Shown piece by piece: positions 52,832-60,705 of a stretch of DNA of 64,000 nucleotides; the stretch's first letter is position 1; each line of letters opens with the position of its first letter. The stretch spans positions 1 through 64,000 of the forward strand of contig JAFVXW010000035.1 in the NCBI GenBank assembly GCA_017500935.1. The letters run 5' to 3'. The notes beneath the pieces were generated by a model, which was given only the letters and a program-made list of their open reading frames with translations, did not search any database and had not been told where the DNA came from. The position numbers and the translations under genes were made by a program. The DNA comes from Lachnospiraceae bacterium. GTDB taxonomy: Bacteria > Bacillota > Clostridia > Lachnospirales > Lachnospiraceae.

Positions 52832-54682
52832 TTAGTTCTCTTTCGCAAAAGCAGCTTCCATAGAATTATTCAACATCTCTTCCTGGAATTGTCTGGTATA
52901 CAGGTTATAATAAGCCCCTTTCTTTGCGATCAGCTCTTTATGCGTTCCCTGCTCAATGATCTTGCCGTCTTTTACCACTAAGATCACGTCTGCCTGACGG
53001 ATCGTGGAAAGTCGGTGTGCGATCACAAAGGAGGTTCTGCCTTTCATCAGATTTTCAATGGCATCCTGGATCAGGCGCTCTGTCACCGTATCAATGGAGG
53101 ATGTCGCTTCGTCCAGCACAAAGATACGGGGATCTGCAAGAATCGCGCGGGCAAAAGAAAGCAGCTGTTTTTCACCGGTAGAAAGCAGATCCCCGCCTTC
53201 TCCCACATCACTGTCATATCCTTTATCCATACGCGCGATCACGCCCTGCGCAGACACGCTCTTTACAGCCGCTTCGATCTGTTCCATCGTTGCATCGGGA
53301 TTGCCGTAACGTAAGTTTTCCAGTACACTTCCCGAAAACAGATGCGGTGTCTGCAATACATAACCGATATTGCTGTGCAGCCATAACTGGGAGCGTTCCC
53401 TTGCATCCCTGCCGTCAATCAGGATCCGTCCGGATGTGGGTTCAAAGAACCGGCACACCAGATTGACAAGCGTGGATTTGCCTGCGCCTGTTTCTCCTAC
53501 AATTGCCACATTGGTTCCCTGGGGCACATGCAGATTAAAATGCTCCAGTACATATTCGTCACCGTCCGGATATTTGAAAGATACATCCTCAAAGATAATG
53601 TCACCGTGCAGAGGTTCCCAGTTCTCCTTTTTGGGTTCAAAGGAATCACCGTATTTTTCTACAACTTCCGGTGTATCGCGTACATCGGACTCTGTCTCCA
53701 TCAGGCGGGTAAAACGTTCCACGTTTACCTGTACGGTGATCAGCTGGCTGATGGCACGCACCACCCACTGGACAGGGTCCATCAGTCCCAGCGCATAGGA
53801 CATAAACACAGACAGTGTACCCAGCTCCAGAAGGCCGCTAATACTTAAATGACCGCCTCTCCAGAGCACCAGTGCAAGCGCCAAAGATGCGGCAAATGAG
53901 ATCATGGAGATAAACAAAGAACGGTAATGGGAGGCACGCACAGACACATCGTACATTTCATCTGTGCTTTTTTCAAAGTTATCTTCCATTTTTTTCTCGA
54001 TCACCAGCGTTTTGGTGGTCTTTGCTCCGGTAATGCCTTCGTTGAAATTGCCGGTGATCTGGGAATTGACCTCACGGATCTTACGGTTTAAAACCACCAG
54101 CTGCTTTTGAAAATACGCGGCGCCAAGGGCTGTGACAGGCACGATCACGATAACCCATAAGGCCAGCTTCCAGTTGATGGCAAGCATAACCGCCACTGCA
54201 CCCAGAATGTAGGACAGATTCCAGACCGCATCCATCAGTCCCCAGCTTACCAAGGAACCGATACGGTTGGTATCACTCATGACACGGGCATGAATGTAGC
54301 CGACACTGTTCTGATTATAATAGGAAAAAGCCAGTGTCTGCAGGTGGTTGAAACTCTCTCTTTTCATATCCCTGCCCACATACATCTCGATCTGACATGC
54401 CTGATAGGCGGAAATAGCATTGGCTACAACCTGAAAACTTAAGATCAGCACATAGGCGATCACAAACCCTGTCAGGGTATCCAGTGTCTTTGCTGCAATA
54501 AAATTGTTGAGCGCATACCGCTGAAACAGCGGCAGCACAATATCCACAAGTCCGCCTGCCAGTCCCAGCCCCACCATGGACACTACGATCCACTTATAGG
54601 GCGCCAGATACGGCAGAAGCTTGTTTATGCCAAAATACGGAAGAGAGACATATTCTTTCTGTTCGTCTTTTTGTGTACTCAT
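52832..54682 (-). CDS. ABC exporter, half-transporter B
   Basis: The 616-aa protein has six membrane segments (about 35-320) followed by an ATPase: Walker A GETGAGKST (about 400-408), signature LLSTGEKQLLSFARA and Walker B IFVLDEATSSID, with switch IAHRLSTI. The signature reads STGEKQ rather than SGGQKQ, which is common in the partner subunit of heterodimeric exporters. It overlaps half-transporter A by 4 bases (ATGA). Confidence 0.93.
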   Translation of the reverse strand: MSTQKDEQKEYVSLPYFGINKLLPYLAPYKWIVVSMVGLGLAGGLVDIVLPLFQRYALNNFIAAKTLDTLTGFVIAYVLILSFQVVANAISAYQACQIEMYVGRDMKRESFNHLQTLAFSYYNQNSVGYIHARVMSDTNRIGSLVSWGLMDAVWNLSYILGAVAVMLAINWKLALWVIVIVPVTALGAAYFQKQLVVLNRKIREVNSQITGNFNEGITGAKTTKTLVIEKKMEDNFEKSTDEMYDVSVRASHYRSLFISMISFAASLALALVLWRGGHLSISGLLELGTLSVFMSYALGLMDPVQWVVRAISQLITVQVNVERFTRLMETESDVRDTPEVVEKYGDSFEPKKENWEPLHGDIIFEDVSFKYPDGDEYVLEHFNLHVPQGTNVAIVGETGAGKSTLVNLVCRFFEPTSGRILIDGRDARERSQLWLHSNIGYVLQTPHLFSGSVLENLRYGNPDATMEQIEAAVKSVSAQGVIARMDKGYDSDVGEGGDLLSTGEKQLLSFARAILADPRIFVLDEATSSIDTVTERLIQDAIENLMKGRTSFVIAHRLSTIRQADVILVVKDGKIIEQGTHKELIAKKGAYYNLYTRQFQEEMLNNSMEAAFAKEN

Positions 54683-56502
54683 TCTTCCTCCTGTTCTGCC
54701 AGACTCATCTGCATATTGTAAATCTTATGATAGATGCCCTTCTTTTCCATCAGCTGCTCATGTGTGCCGATCTCTGTGATCTCGCCCTTATCAAGCACCA
54801 GAATACAGTCTGCCTGCATCAGTGTGGTCACACGGTGTGCGATCAGGATCACGGTGGAATCTCCCAGGTTCTTGCGAAGCTCCTGGCGGATCCTTGCATC
54901 GGTTTCTGCATCCACCGCAGAAAGGGAATCATCAAATACCATAATAGGGGTTTTTTGTGTCAGCATTCGTGCGATGGCAGTACGCTGTTTCTGACCGCCG
55001 GAAAGGGTCACACCGCGCTCACCCACGATCGTATCGTAACCCTGTGTAAATTCCATGACAGAATCATCCACACAGGCAATGGCTGCCGCCTGACGGATAT
55101 CGGACAGCGTCAGCTGTTCTTTGGTGATACCGATATTTTCCGCAATCGTTCTGGAAAACAGGAAAGGCTCCTGCAGTACCATACCGATATTGCTGCGTAC
55201 CCACTCACCCTTCATATCTGCCACATCCACACCGCCGATGGAAATCCTGCCGTTTCCTTCCGGCAGATCATACAGACGGTTCATCAGATACATCAGGGTA
55301 GATTTACCGGAACCGGTGCTTCCCAGAATACCAAAAGTTGTTCCTTTCGGAATCGTAAAGCTGACATCTTTTAATACCTTGGCATCACCGTATCCGAAAG
55401 TAACATGATCAAAGACAATATCTCCATGCATATCGGGTGTACCGGCATCTTCCTTATCCTTTTCCGCTTCCGAATTCATGATATAGCAAAGACGGTCAAT
55501 GGAAACGCCGGCCTTGCTCATTTCGGAAACCATACGGCCCAGATGGCGCACCGGCCAGGTCATCATGGCATTATAGGAAATGAAAGCGATAAACGCACCC
55601 GCTGTCATCTCATCCTTTACGCACAGCACGGAGCCGTAAACCACAACCGTCATCAGCTGCAGACCGGAAACCAGATCGCCTGCGCCCCAGAAAAGGCTTA
55701 ACAGCTTACACAGCTTCATCCATGCATCGGTATAAATATTATTTTGCTTTTCAAAACGGTCTTTTTCGTATTTTTCGCGGCCAAACGCACGCACCACACG
55801 CACACCGGTCAGATTCTCCTGCGCGATCGTGGACAACACACCCTCATTCTCATCACATTCCAGAAAACGGTCATGGATATGGGAATGAAAATACAGAGAA
55901 TATCCAAATACAACAGGAATAAAAGCCACCGCCACTGCCGCCAGTTTGACATTCATGGAAAACATGAAGGATACAGACAAAACGATCAGGATCACGATAC
56001 GGAACACGCTGGTCAGCTGCTCGGAAATGAAGTTTTTGATCATTTCCACGTCAGAGGTACAGCGCTGGATGATATCGCCGGTCTGATTCTTCATGTGCCA
56101 GGAAAAGGGCAGCTTCTGAATATGGGAAAACAGCTTGTTGCGCATGGTGCGCACCAGCGCTTCTGCTCCCATCGTGTTGTACATATTGTTCAGATAGCGG
56201 AAAACTGCCGCCAGCACCGCCAAAACCACCACAAGGACAGCAATCGCCCAGATATGACCGCGCAGATAATCCACGCCTCCGATTTGCTCCACCAGCCTGA
56301 CTGCAAATGCCGGAAGATCCAGCGGTTCTGTCCCGATCACACTGTCTACCGTACTGCGGATCAGCTGCGGCGTGATCATATCAATCCCTGTCACCGCAAG
56401 TGCGGACAAAATACTGATCACAAAATAATGCAGATTTCCCCTCAGAAAATCCACCACGAGCGAAACCTTGGTATACCCGGTTTTTGCTTGTTTCTTACTC
56501 AT
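54679..56502 (-). CDS. ABC exporter, half-transporter A
   Basis: The 607-aa protein (start MSKKQAKTGYTKVSLVVDFL at 56,502, GGAGAT before it) has six membrane segments and an ATPase with Walker A GSTGSGKST, signature VTLSGGQKQRTAIARM and Walker B IMVFDDSLSAVD. The residue after Walker B is Asp instead of the catalytic Glu, which points to one degenerate site, as in LmrCD/BmrCD-like pairs. An ATG at 56,757 would run back into spoVAA and is rejected. The pair sits between spoVAA and the element; substrate unknown. Confidence 0.92.
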   Translation of the reverse strand: MSKKQAKTGYTKVSLVVDFLRGNLHYFVISILSALAVTGIDMITPQLIRSTVDSVIGTEPLDLPAFAVRLVEQIGGVDYLRGHIWAIAVLVVVLAVLAAVFRYLNNMYNTMGAEALVRTMRNKLFSHIQKLPFSWHMKNQTGDIIQRCTSDVEMIKNFISEQLTSVFRIVILIVLSVSFMFSMNVKLAAVAVAFIPVVFGYSLYFHSHIHDRFLECDENEGVLSTIAQENLTGVRVVRAFGREKYEKDRFEKQNNIYTDAWMKLCKLLSLFWGAGDLVSGLQLMTVVVYGSVLCVKDEMTAGAFIAFISYNAMMTWPVRHLGRMVSEMSKAGVSIDRLCYIMNSEAEKDKEDAGTPDMHGDIVFDHVTFGYGDAKVLKDVSFTIPKGTTFGILGSTGSGKSTLMYLMNRLYDLPEGNGRISIGGVDVADMKGEWVRSNIGMVLQEPFLFSRTIAENIGITKEQLTLSDIRQAAAIACVDDSVMEFTQGYDTIVGERGVTLSGGQKQRTAIARMLTQKTPIMVFDDSLSAVDAETDARIRQELRKNLGDSTVILIAHRVTTLMQADCILVLDKGEITEIGTHEQLMEKKGIYHKIYNMQMSLAEQEEE

Positions 56503-56608
56503 AACATCTCCTTCCCGAAAGAAAAACTGCTGTTTTTCTTCCTTTTGAGTGCCTCCCTCAACCAGTTTAGCGAACATATGTATCCCGGTCAAGTATATAG
56601 AAGTATAT

Positions 56609-56644
56609 AAAAAAGCAGGACAATGCACAATGCAAAATCCTGCT
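56609..56644 (-). terminator. Terminator after spoVAA
   Basis: On the minus strand AGCAGGA / TCCTGCT around a 17-nt loop, followed by TTTTT. It separates the sigF operon from the ABC exporter genes. Confidence 0.7.
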
Positions 56645-56662
56645 GAAAACATGTAGTAAACT

Positions 56663-57307
56663 TTATAGCTGAATATCCAGCATCTTTCCCTCCCGGTCTG
56701 CAGTTTCCACGAGTGCGGTGTTGACCTGATCCTCGTAAACGCGCATTTCCACTTCAATAGGCGTAGGATCTTTTGTAATCCTGCGGCCGCCGATATGATT
56801 GAAAAATACGATGATCCCGACTGCCAGCCCCAGAGAATAGCTGATTTCCAGCACGCCTGCGCCGGTAGTTTTTTGCCCTCCGTTCATGCCTGCTGCCATT
56901 TCATAAATCCGCTCAAACACCTTCCCGATGGCAATGTCATTATGAAACGCAATGATCGTAAAGGCTGACCCGAAAAAACAGATCCCGCACACAAACAGTG
57001 CCGGTATTCCCTGCCTGATCCACTTCTGTTTCAAAACATGAATCCTTTTTACCACCACCTCTGTTTCCCCCACATTTTCAATCTGCAGATTTGGAAACTC
57101 TTTCTGCAGAAGCGCAATCAGATACATCACACTGACAATGCGTCTGCCGCCGTCATTTTTCTGAAAAGAAAAGATTTTCAAGGTTCTGGCTTTCTGCAAA
57201 ACAGATTCCTCCCTGCAATAACATTTTCCCAGATCCTTTAAAAACACCTCGTCCTTTTGCAGTTCCACACTTCTTTCCAGCTTCAGATACAAGGTTTCTG
57301 CTTTCAT
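56663..57307 (-). CDS. spoVAA: Stage V sporulation protein AA
   Basis: The 214-aa protein has a soluble N-terminal half (MKAETLYLKLERSVELQKDE..., beta-rich) and two membrane segments (about 98-118 and 150-170), ending QVNTALVETADREGKMLDI. This matches SpoVAA, which aids SpoVA-dependent dipicolinic acid traffic. It follows sigF by 19 bp, the ancestral order spoIIAA-spoIIAB-sigF-spoVAA. spoVAB does not follow; it lies at 42,927. Confidence 0.88.
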   Translation of the reverse strand: MKAETLYLKLERSVELQKDEVFLKDLGKCYCREESVLQKARTLKIFSFQKNDGGRRIVSVMYLIALLQKEFPNLQIENVGETEVVVKRIHVLKQKWIRQGIPALFVCGICFFGSAFTIIAFHNDIAIGKVFERIYEMAAGMNGGQKTTGAGVLEISYSLGLAVGIIVFFNHIGGRRITKDPTPIEVEMRVYEDQVNTALVETADREGKMLDIQL

Positions 57308-57326
57308 ACAACACCCCCATCCTTAT

Positions 57327-58073
57327 CTACTCAGTCAGCTTTGCTTTTTTCCGCATCTGGATCAGAATTCTTTTTTCCATACGGCTGACCTGCACCTGAC
57401 TCATTCCCATTTCCTGCGCGATCTGTATCTGCGTTTTATCCTGATAATAGCGCAAAAAGATCAGTTTCTTCTGCTGACTGGGCAGTTCATCCAAAAGCTG
57501 CCGCAAAAGCATTCTGTCAAGCAGCCTGTTTTTTTCGGTATCTTCCCATTTTCCGTCCTGTGTCTGCGCTGCGACCTGATCGATCAGCTGTATTTCCTTT
57601 CCATCCCCCTCATAAACGGTCCGTGACAGGGAATCCACCTCAGCTGATGCTCCCAGTGCCAGCACTGCATCTTCTCTGCTGATCCCTGATTCTGCGCACA
57701 ATTCCTCCAATGTCGGCTCTCTTCCGTTTTTATGCGTAAACTCCCGGGAAGCAAGCAACAGCTTCCAGCTGACCTCCTTAATGGAGCGGCTTACCTTCAC
57801 CATGCCGTCATCTCTGAGAAACCGTTTGATCTCTCCGGCGATCAGCGGAACCGCATAGGTGGAAAATTTCACGTCATACTGCAGATCAAAATGATCAATG
57901 GCCTTGATCAGCCCTATGGTTCCTGTCTGAAACAAATCCTCCATGTCGTATCCACGCCCTGCAAACCGCTTCACAATATGGTGAACCAGCCCCAGATTTT
58001 CTTCTATCAGTATTTCCCTGGCCTTCTGATCACCGGCCTGCGCCTTTGCGATCCATACTGATACATCCTCCAT
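57327..58073 (-). CDS. sigF: RNA polymerase sigma factor SigF
   Basis: Forespore-specific sigma factor of 248 aa. Region 2 reads DLFQTGTIGLIKAIDHFDL and FSTYAVPLIAGEIKRFLRDD; region 3 has EPTLEELCAESGISREDAVL; region 4 has YYQDKTQIQIAQEMGMSQVQVSRMEKRIL in parts. Sigma-G is close in sequence, but the gene lies 3 bp behind spoIIAB and after spoIIAA, which marks it as sigF. Activity is held by SpoIIAB until SpoIIAA is dephosphorylated. Confidence 0.97.
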   Translation of the reverse strand: MEDVSVWIAKAQAGDQKAREILIEENLGLVHHIVKRFAGRGYDMEDLFQTGTIGLIKAIDHFDLQYDVKFSTYAVPLIAGEIKRFLRDDGMVKVSRSIKEVSWKLLLASREFTHKNGREPTLEELCAESGISREDAVLALGASAEVDSLSRTVYEGDGKEIQLIDQVAAQTQDGKWEDTEKNRLLDRMLLRQLLDELPSQQKKLIFLRYYQDKTQIQIAQEMGMSQVQVSRMEKRILIQMRKKAKLTE

Positions 58074-58076
58074 GCA

Positions 58077-58520
58077 CTATTCCTCACCGCAAACCCAGGG
58101 TGCATTTCCCAGTTTTTTATCCATCAAAATACAGGTTCCTTCTCCCGGTACCGATTCCACTTCCAGCCCGTCCATAAATGCCTCCATAAAAGAAAATCCC
58201 ATGCCGGAACGCTCCAGATCCGGCCGGCTTGTATACAAAGGTTCCATCGCCTGCTTCACATCTTCAATCCCCTTTCCCCAGTCTCTGACCCGGATATGTA
58301 AAAGATCGCCTTCCAGTTCACAGACAAGCTCTATTTTTCCGCCTTTTTGATCGTAGGCATGGATGACTGCATTGGTAACTGCTTCCGAAACCGCTGTTTT
58401 GACATCATCGATTTCCTCCAGCGTCGGATTTAAAGGTGCGATAAATGCGGCAGCAGCCACTCTTGCAAATCCTTCATTCTGCGGGATCGCTTCCAGTTCC
58501 ATTTTTATCCGGTTATCCAT
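58077..58520 (-). CDS. spoIIAB: Anti-sigma factor SpoIIAB
   Basis: The 147-aa serine kinase and anti-sigma factor has GHKL fold motifs SEAVTNAVIHAY (N box), DWGKGI and SGMGFSFMEAFMD. It binds SigF and phosphorylates SpoIIAA. The start overlaps the end of spoIIAA by 8 bases. Confidence 0.97.
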   Translation of the reverse strand: MDNRIKMELEAIPQNEGFARVAAAAFIAPLNPTLEEIDDVKTAVSEAVTNAVIHAYDQKGGKIELVCELEGDLLHIRVRDWGKGIEDVKQAMEPLYTSRPDLERSGMGFSFMEAFMDGLEVESVPGEGTCILMDKKLGNAPWVCGEE

Positions 58521-58836
58521 TCTGTTCTTCCTCCATGATCTCTACGAGTTTTTCAATGCCTGACATTTTTAAAATTCTCCGTATCCGGTCCGCTGCATGG
58601 ATCACATACACTTTTCCTCCAAAACAGGCCATTTTTCTGGCTCTGCCGGCTAGAATCCCGATTCCGGAACTGTCCATGAACTGTGTATCCGAAAAATCAA
58701 ACACCATATCCTGAACCTCCCTGTCCAGCATCAGCTGGTCTGCCCGCCGGGAAATGGCACCGCTGATATGATGGTCGATCTCCTCCGGCATTCTGATCAT
58801 CAGAAAGTGATCAATGATCTGTAAATTTTCCTCCAT
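58513..58836 (-). CDS. spoIIAA: Anti-anti-sigma factor SpoIIAA
   Basis: The 107-aa STAS-domain protein carries the phosphorylatable serine in FMDSSGIGILAGR (about 54-66). When unphosphorylated it releases SigF from SpoIIAB. AAGGAGGAC stands before the ATG. It opens the operon; in Bacillus this promoter uses sigma-H, but no convincing sigma-H site was found here. Confidence 0.96.
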   Translation of the reverse strand: MEENLQIIDHFLMIRMPEEIDHHISGAISRRADQLMLDREVQDMVFDFSDTQFMDSSGIGILAGRARKMACFGGKVYVIHAADRIRRILKMSGIEKLVEIMEEEQNG

Positions 58837-58862
58837 ATACTTGTCCTCCTTTTTACTTTTTG

Positions 58863-58915
58863 AAAAAACAAAAGGACCTGAAAAACCATTCCGGTTTTCC
58901 AGATCCTCTTTTGTA
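58863..58915. terminator. Terminator between the TPR gene and spoIIAA
   Basis: AAAAGGACCTGAAAAACC / GGTTTTCCAGATCCTCTTTT form a long stem with a few mismatches. TTTTGTTTTTT follows on the minus strand. Confidence 0.85.
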
Positions 58916-58932
58916 CATTAAAATTTATTCTG

Positions 58933-60342
58933 TTATTCAGACAGATCTTCAATATAACCTGCCGCCTGTTCCGCCTTCTGGGTATCGGGGAACAATTCGA
59001 TCACCTTTTCATAGGTTTCAATCGCCTGACTCTTATTGCCCTTTTCCTTATAGGAATTGCCAAGTGCAAAAAGTGCTTCCTCGTGATCCGGGTCATATTC
59101 CACAGCTTTCTTCAGATTTTCGATCGCTGTATCATAATCGGCATCTCTGAATGCCTGATATCCGATATCATAATAAGACACTGCAATATCCGTGCCGGAA
59201 ATCGCCATCAGCTTTACAAACAGATTTCTTGCAATCTCAGAGGTTTCAGGAGATTCCATCACATCTCTGTCGATCAGTTCCATCGCTTCTGAAAGTGCTG
59301 CAACATCTTCCGGGGTCTCCAGATAAACATAAGCCGCATTCAAAAGTGTCTCCACCGTTGTCATCTGACCGCCATTACCTGCCAGTGCCTCTGTCTGACG
59401 CTTTAACTGTGCATTTTCATTGGCCACAGCCTCCAGCTGCTGTGTCAGGGTTGAGATTTCCACACTCTTTTTATCCAGTTCTTCATTGGACGCGATCAGC
59501 TGTTCATTCAGTCCGGCCTTGGCATTCTGTACCTGCGCGGGCAGCACAAGAAATACTGCTGCTGCAACACCCACTGCCAGACCGCATAACAGTCCCCAGA
59601 TCCAGCCGCCGCTGCGCTTTTGTTCCACCACATTGATGGGCTGAATGATGGTTTCATTGCCGCTCTGGTATTTGTAGGCCTCTTCTTTCTTCGCCTGGCG
59701 CTTGCCGCCTCTGGCCTCTTCTTCCAGCTTCAGTGCTGCATCCACTTCCTTCATATAACGAAGTGCCATGGTATTGGCAGTATCAATGCGCAGGCAGCGT
59801 GTCAGCTCCTTGCGCGCTTTTTCCCATTCAGCTGCATCAATATATAAAAGTGCAAGTAAAAGATGTCCCTGTATAAAATTGGGATTGTCTGCCAGAAGCT
59901 TCTTTAACTGGATCACTGCCAGGTCCTTGCTGTCCTGATAACAGTAGCCCAGCGCCAGATTGAACTTTCTGCTGGCCTGATGGATGGCTTCCAGCTGGCT
60001 GGGACTTTTCTGAATGGAATTGATGTAATCATCCGCAATATTTTTCTCAGGGGAAAGGTTCTTGCTGATAACCCATTCGCTCAGTGCCGCAACACTTTCA
60101 CCCATCTCAAAATAAACCAGTCCCAACAGGTTTCTGGCTTCAATATGATACTTATTGATCTTTAAACACAGCTTAAGACTGTCAATGGCTCCGGAAAGAT
60201 CGCGCACGGTTGCCTTTTCCAGACCCTGATTATAATAATAATTGGCAAAACTGATCAGCTTTTTGTAATTGGATACATCCGCCCTGCAGTTTGTGCAGAA
60301 AGGTTTTTCTGTCAGCTGTGCCCCGCAATTATAGCACTGCAT
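58933..60342 (-). CDS. Membrane TPR protein with N-terminal zinc ribbon
   Basis: The 469-aa protein starts with a zinc ribbon (CYNCGAQLTEKPFCTNC, four Cys at 3, 6, 16 and 19). TPR-like repeats follow at about 25-205, then a basic linker, one membrane segment (about 248-270) and a coiled-coil part (NEQLIASNEELDKKSVEISTL). C-terminal TPRs lie at about 395-465 (YQAFRDADYDTAIENLKKAV). It is probably a scaffold facing both sides of the membrane, but no specific role is known to me. The spoIIA operon follows beyond a terminator. Confidence 0.88.
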   Translation of the reverse strand: MQCYNCGAQLTEKPFCTNCRADVSNYKKLISFANYYYNQGLEKATVRDLSGAIDSLKLCLKINKYHIEARNLLGLVYFEMGESVAALSEWVISKNLSPEKNIADDYINSIQKSPSQLEAIHQASRKFNLALGYCYQDSKDLAVIQLKKLLADNPNFIQGHLLLALLYIDAAEWEKARKELTRCLRIDTANTMALRYMKEVDAALKLEEEARGGKRQAKKEEAYKYQSGNETIIQPINVVEQKRSGGWIWGLLCGLAVGVAAAVFLVLPAQVQNAKAGLNEQLIASNEELDKKSVEISTLTQQLEAVANENAQLKRQTEALAGNGGQMTTVETLLNAAYVYLETPEDVAALSEAMELIDRDVMESPETSEIARNLFVKLMAISGTDIAVSYYDIGYQAFRDADYDTAIENLKKAVEYDPDHEEALFALGNSYKEKGNKSQAIETYEKVIELFPDTQKAEQAAGYIEDLSE

Positions 60343-60353
60343 ACGACCGCTCC

Positions 60354-60506
60354 TTATTTGATATCCTTATTTTCTTCCTGTTCCTTAAGCATCTGTACAA
60401 GAATATCGGTAAAGTCGGTCAGATTATGATTTATAATAATATCCTCTGCGTCTTCGATCTCAAGACTGGGATGAAACTTCTTTAATTCTTCTTCGAAACG
60501 AATCAT
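60354..60506 (-). CDS. Short conserved-looking protein (50 aa), unknown function
   Basis: MIRFEEELKKFHPSLEIEDA continues to a helical, acidic tail with no membrane segment. GGAGG lies 6 bases before the ATG at 60,506. It ends 11 bp before the TPR gene on the same strand, so they are likely co-transcribed. A longer version starting at 60,572 lacks a ribosome site. Confidence 0.7.
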   Translation of the reverse strand: MIRFEEELKKFHPSLEIEDAEDIIINHNLTDFTDILVQMLKEQEENKDIK

Positions 60507-60628
60507 GAAATACCTCCGTTTTCGTTCAAAACACACTATCTCTTCAATATATCTATAATACGCAGAGTCCACGAAAAAATCAACGTAAAATTTCCTTAAT
60601 TTTCAAAAATCCACCCCAAAAATCCGAC

Positions 60629-60663
60629 AAAAAGGCTGTTTTGCCATTCACGACAAAACAGCC
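60629..60663 (-). terminator. Terminator after valS
   Basis: GGCTGTTTTG / CAAAACAGCC, a 10-bp perfect stem with the T run TTTTT on the minus strand. Confidence 0.9.
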
Positions 60664-60705
60664 CTGTGTTATTTTGTCAGATTATCATACTGCACGGTCC
60701 GCTGA

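Noticed and set aside
56503-56757. N-terminal extension of the ABC half-transporter A
   Set aside because: It would overlap the spoVAA coding region and its terminator; GGAGAT supports the ATG at 56,502.
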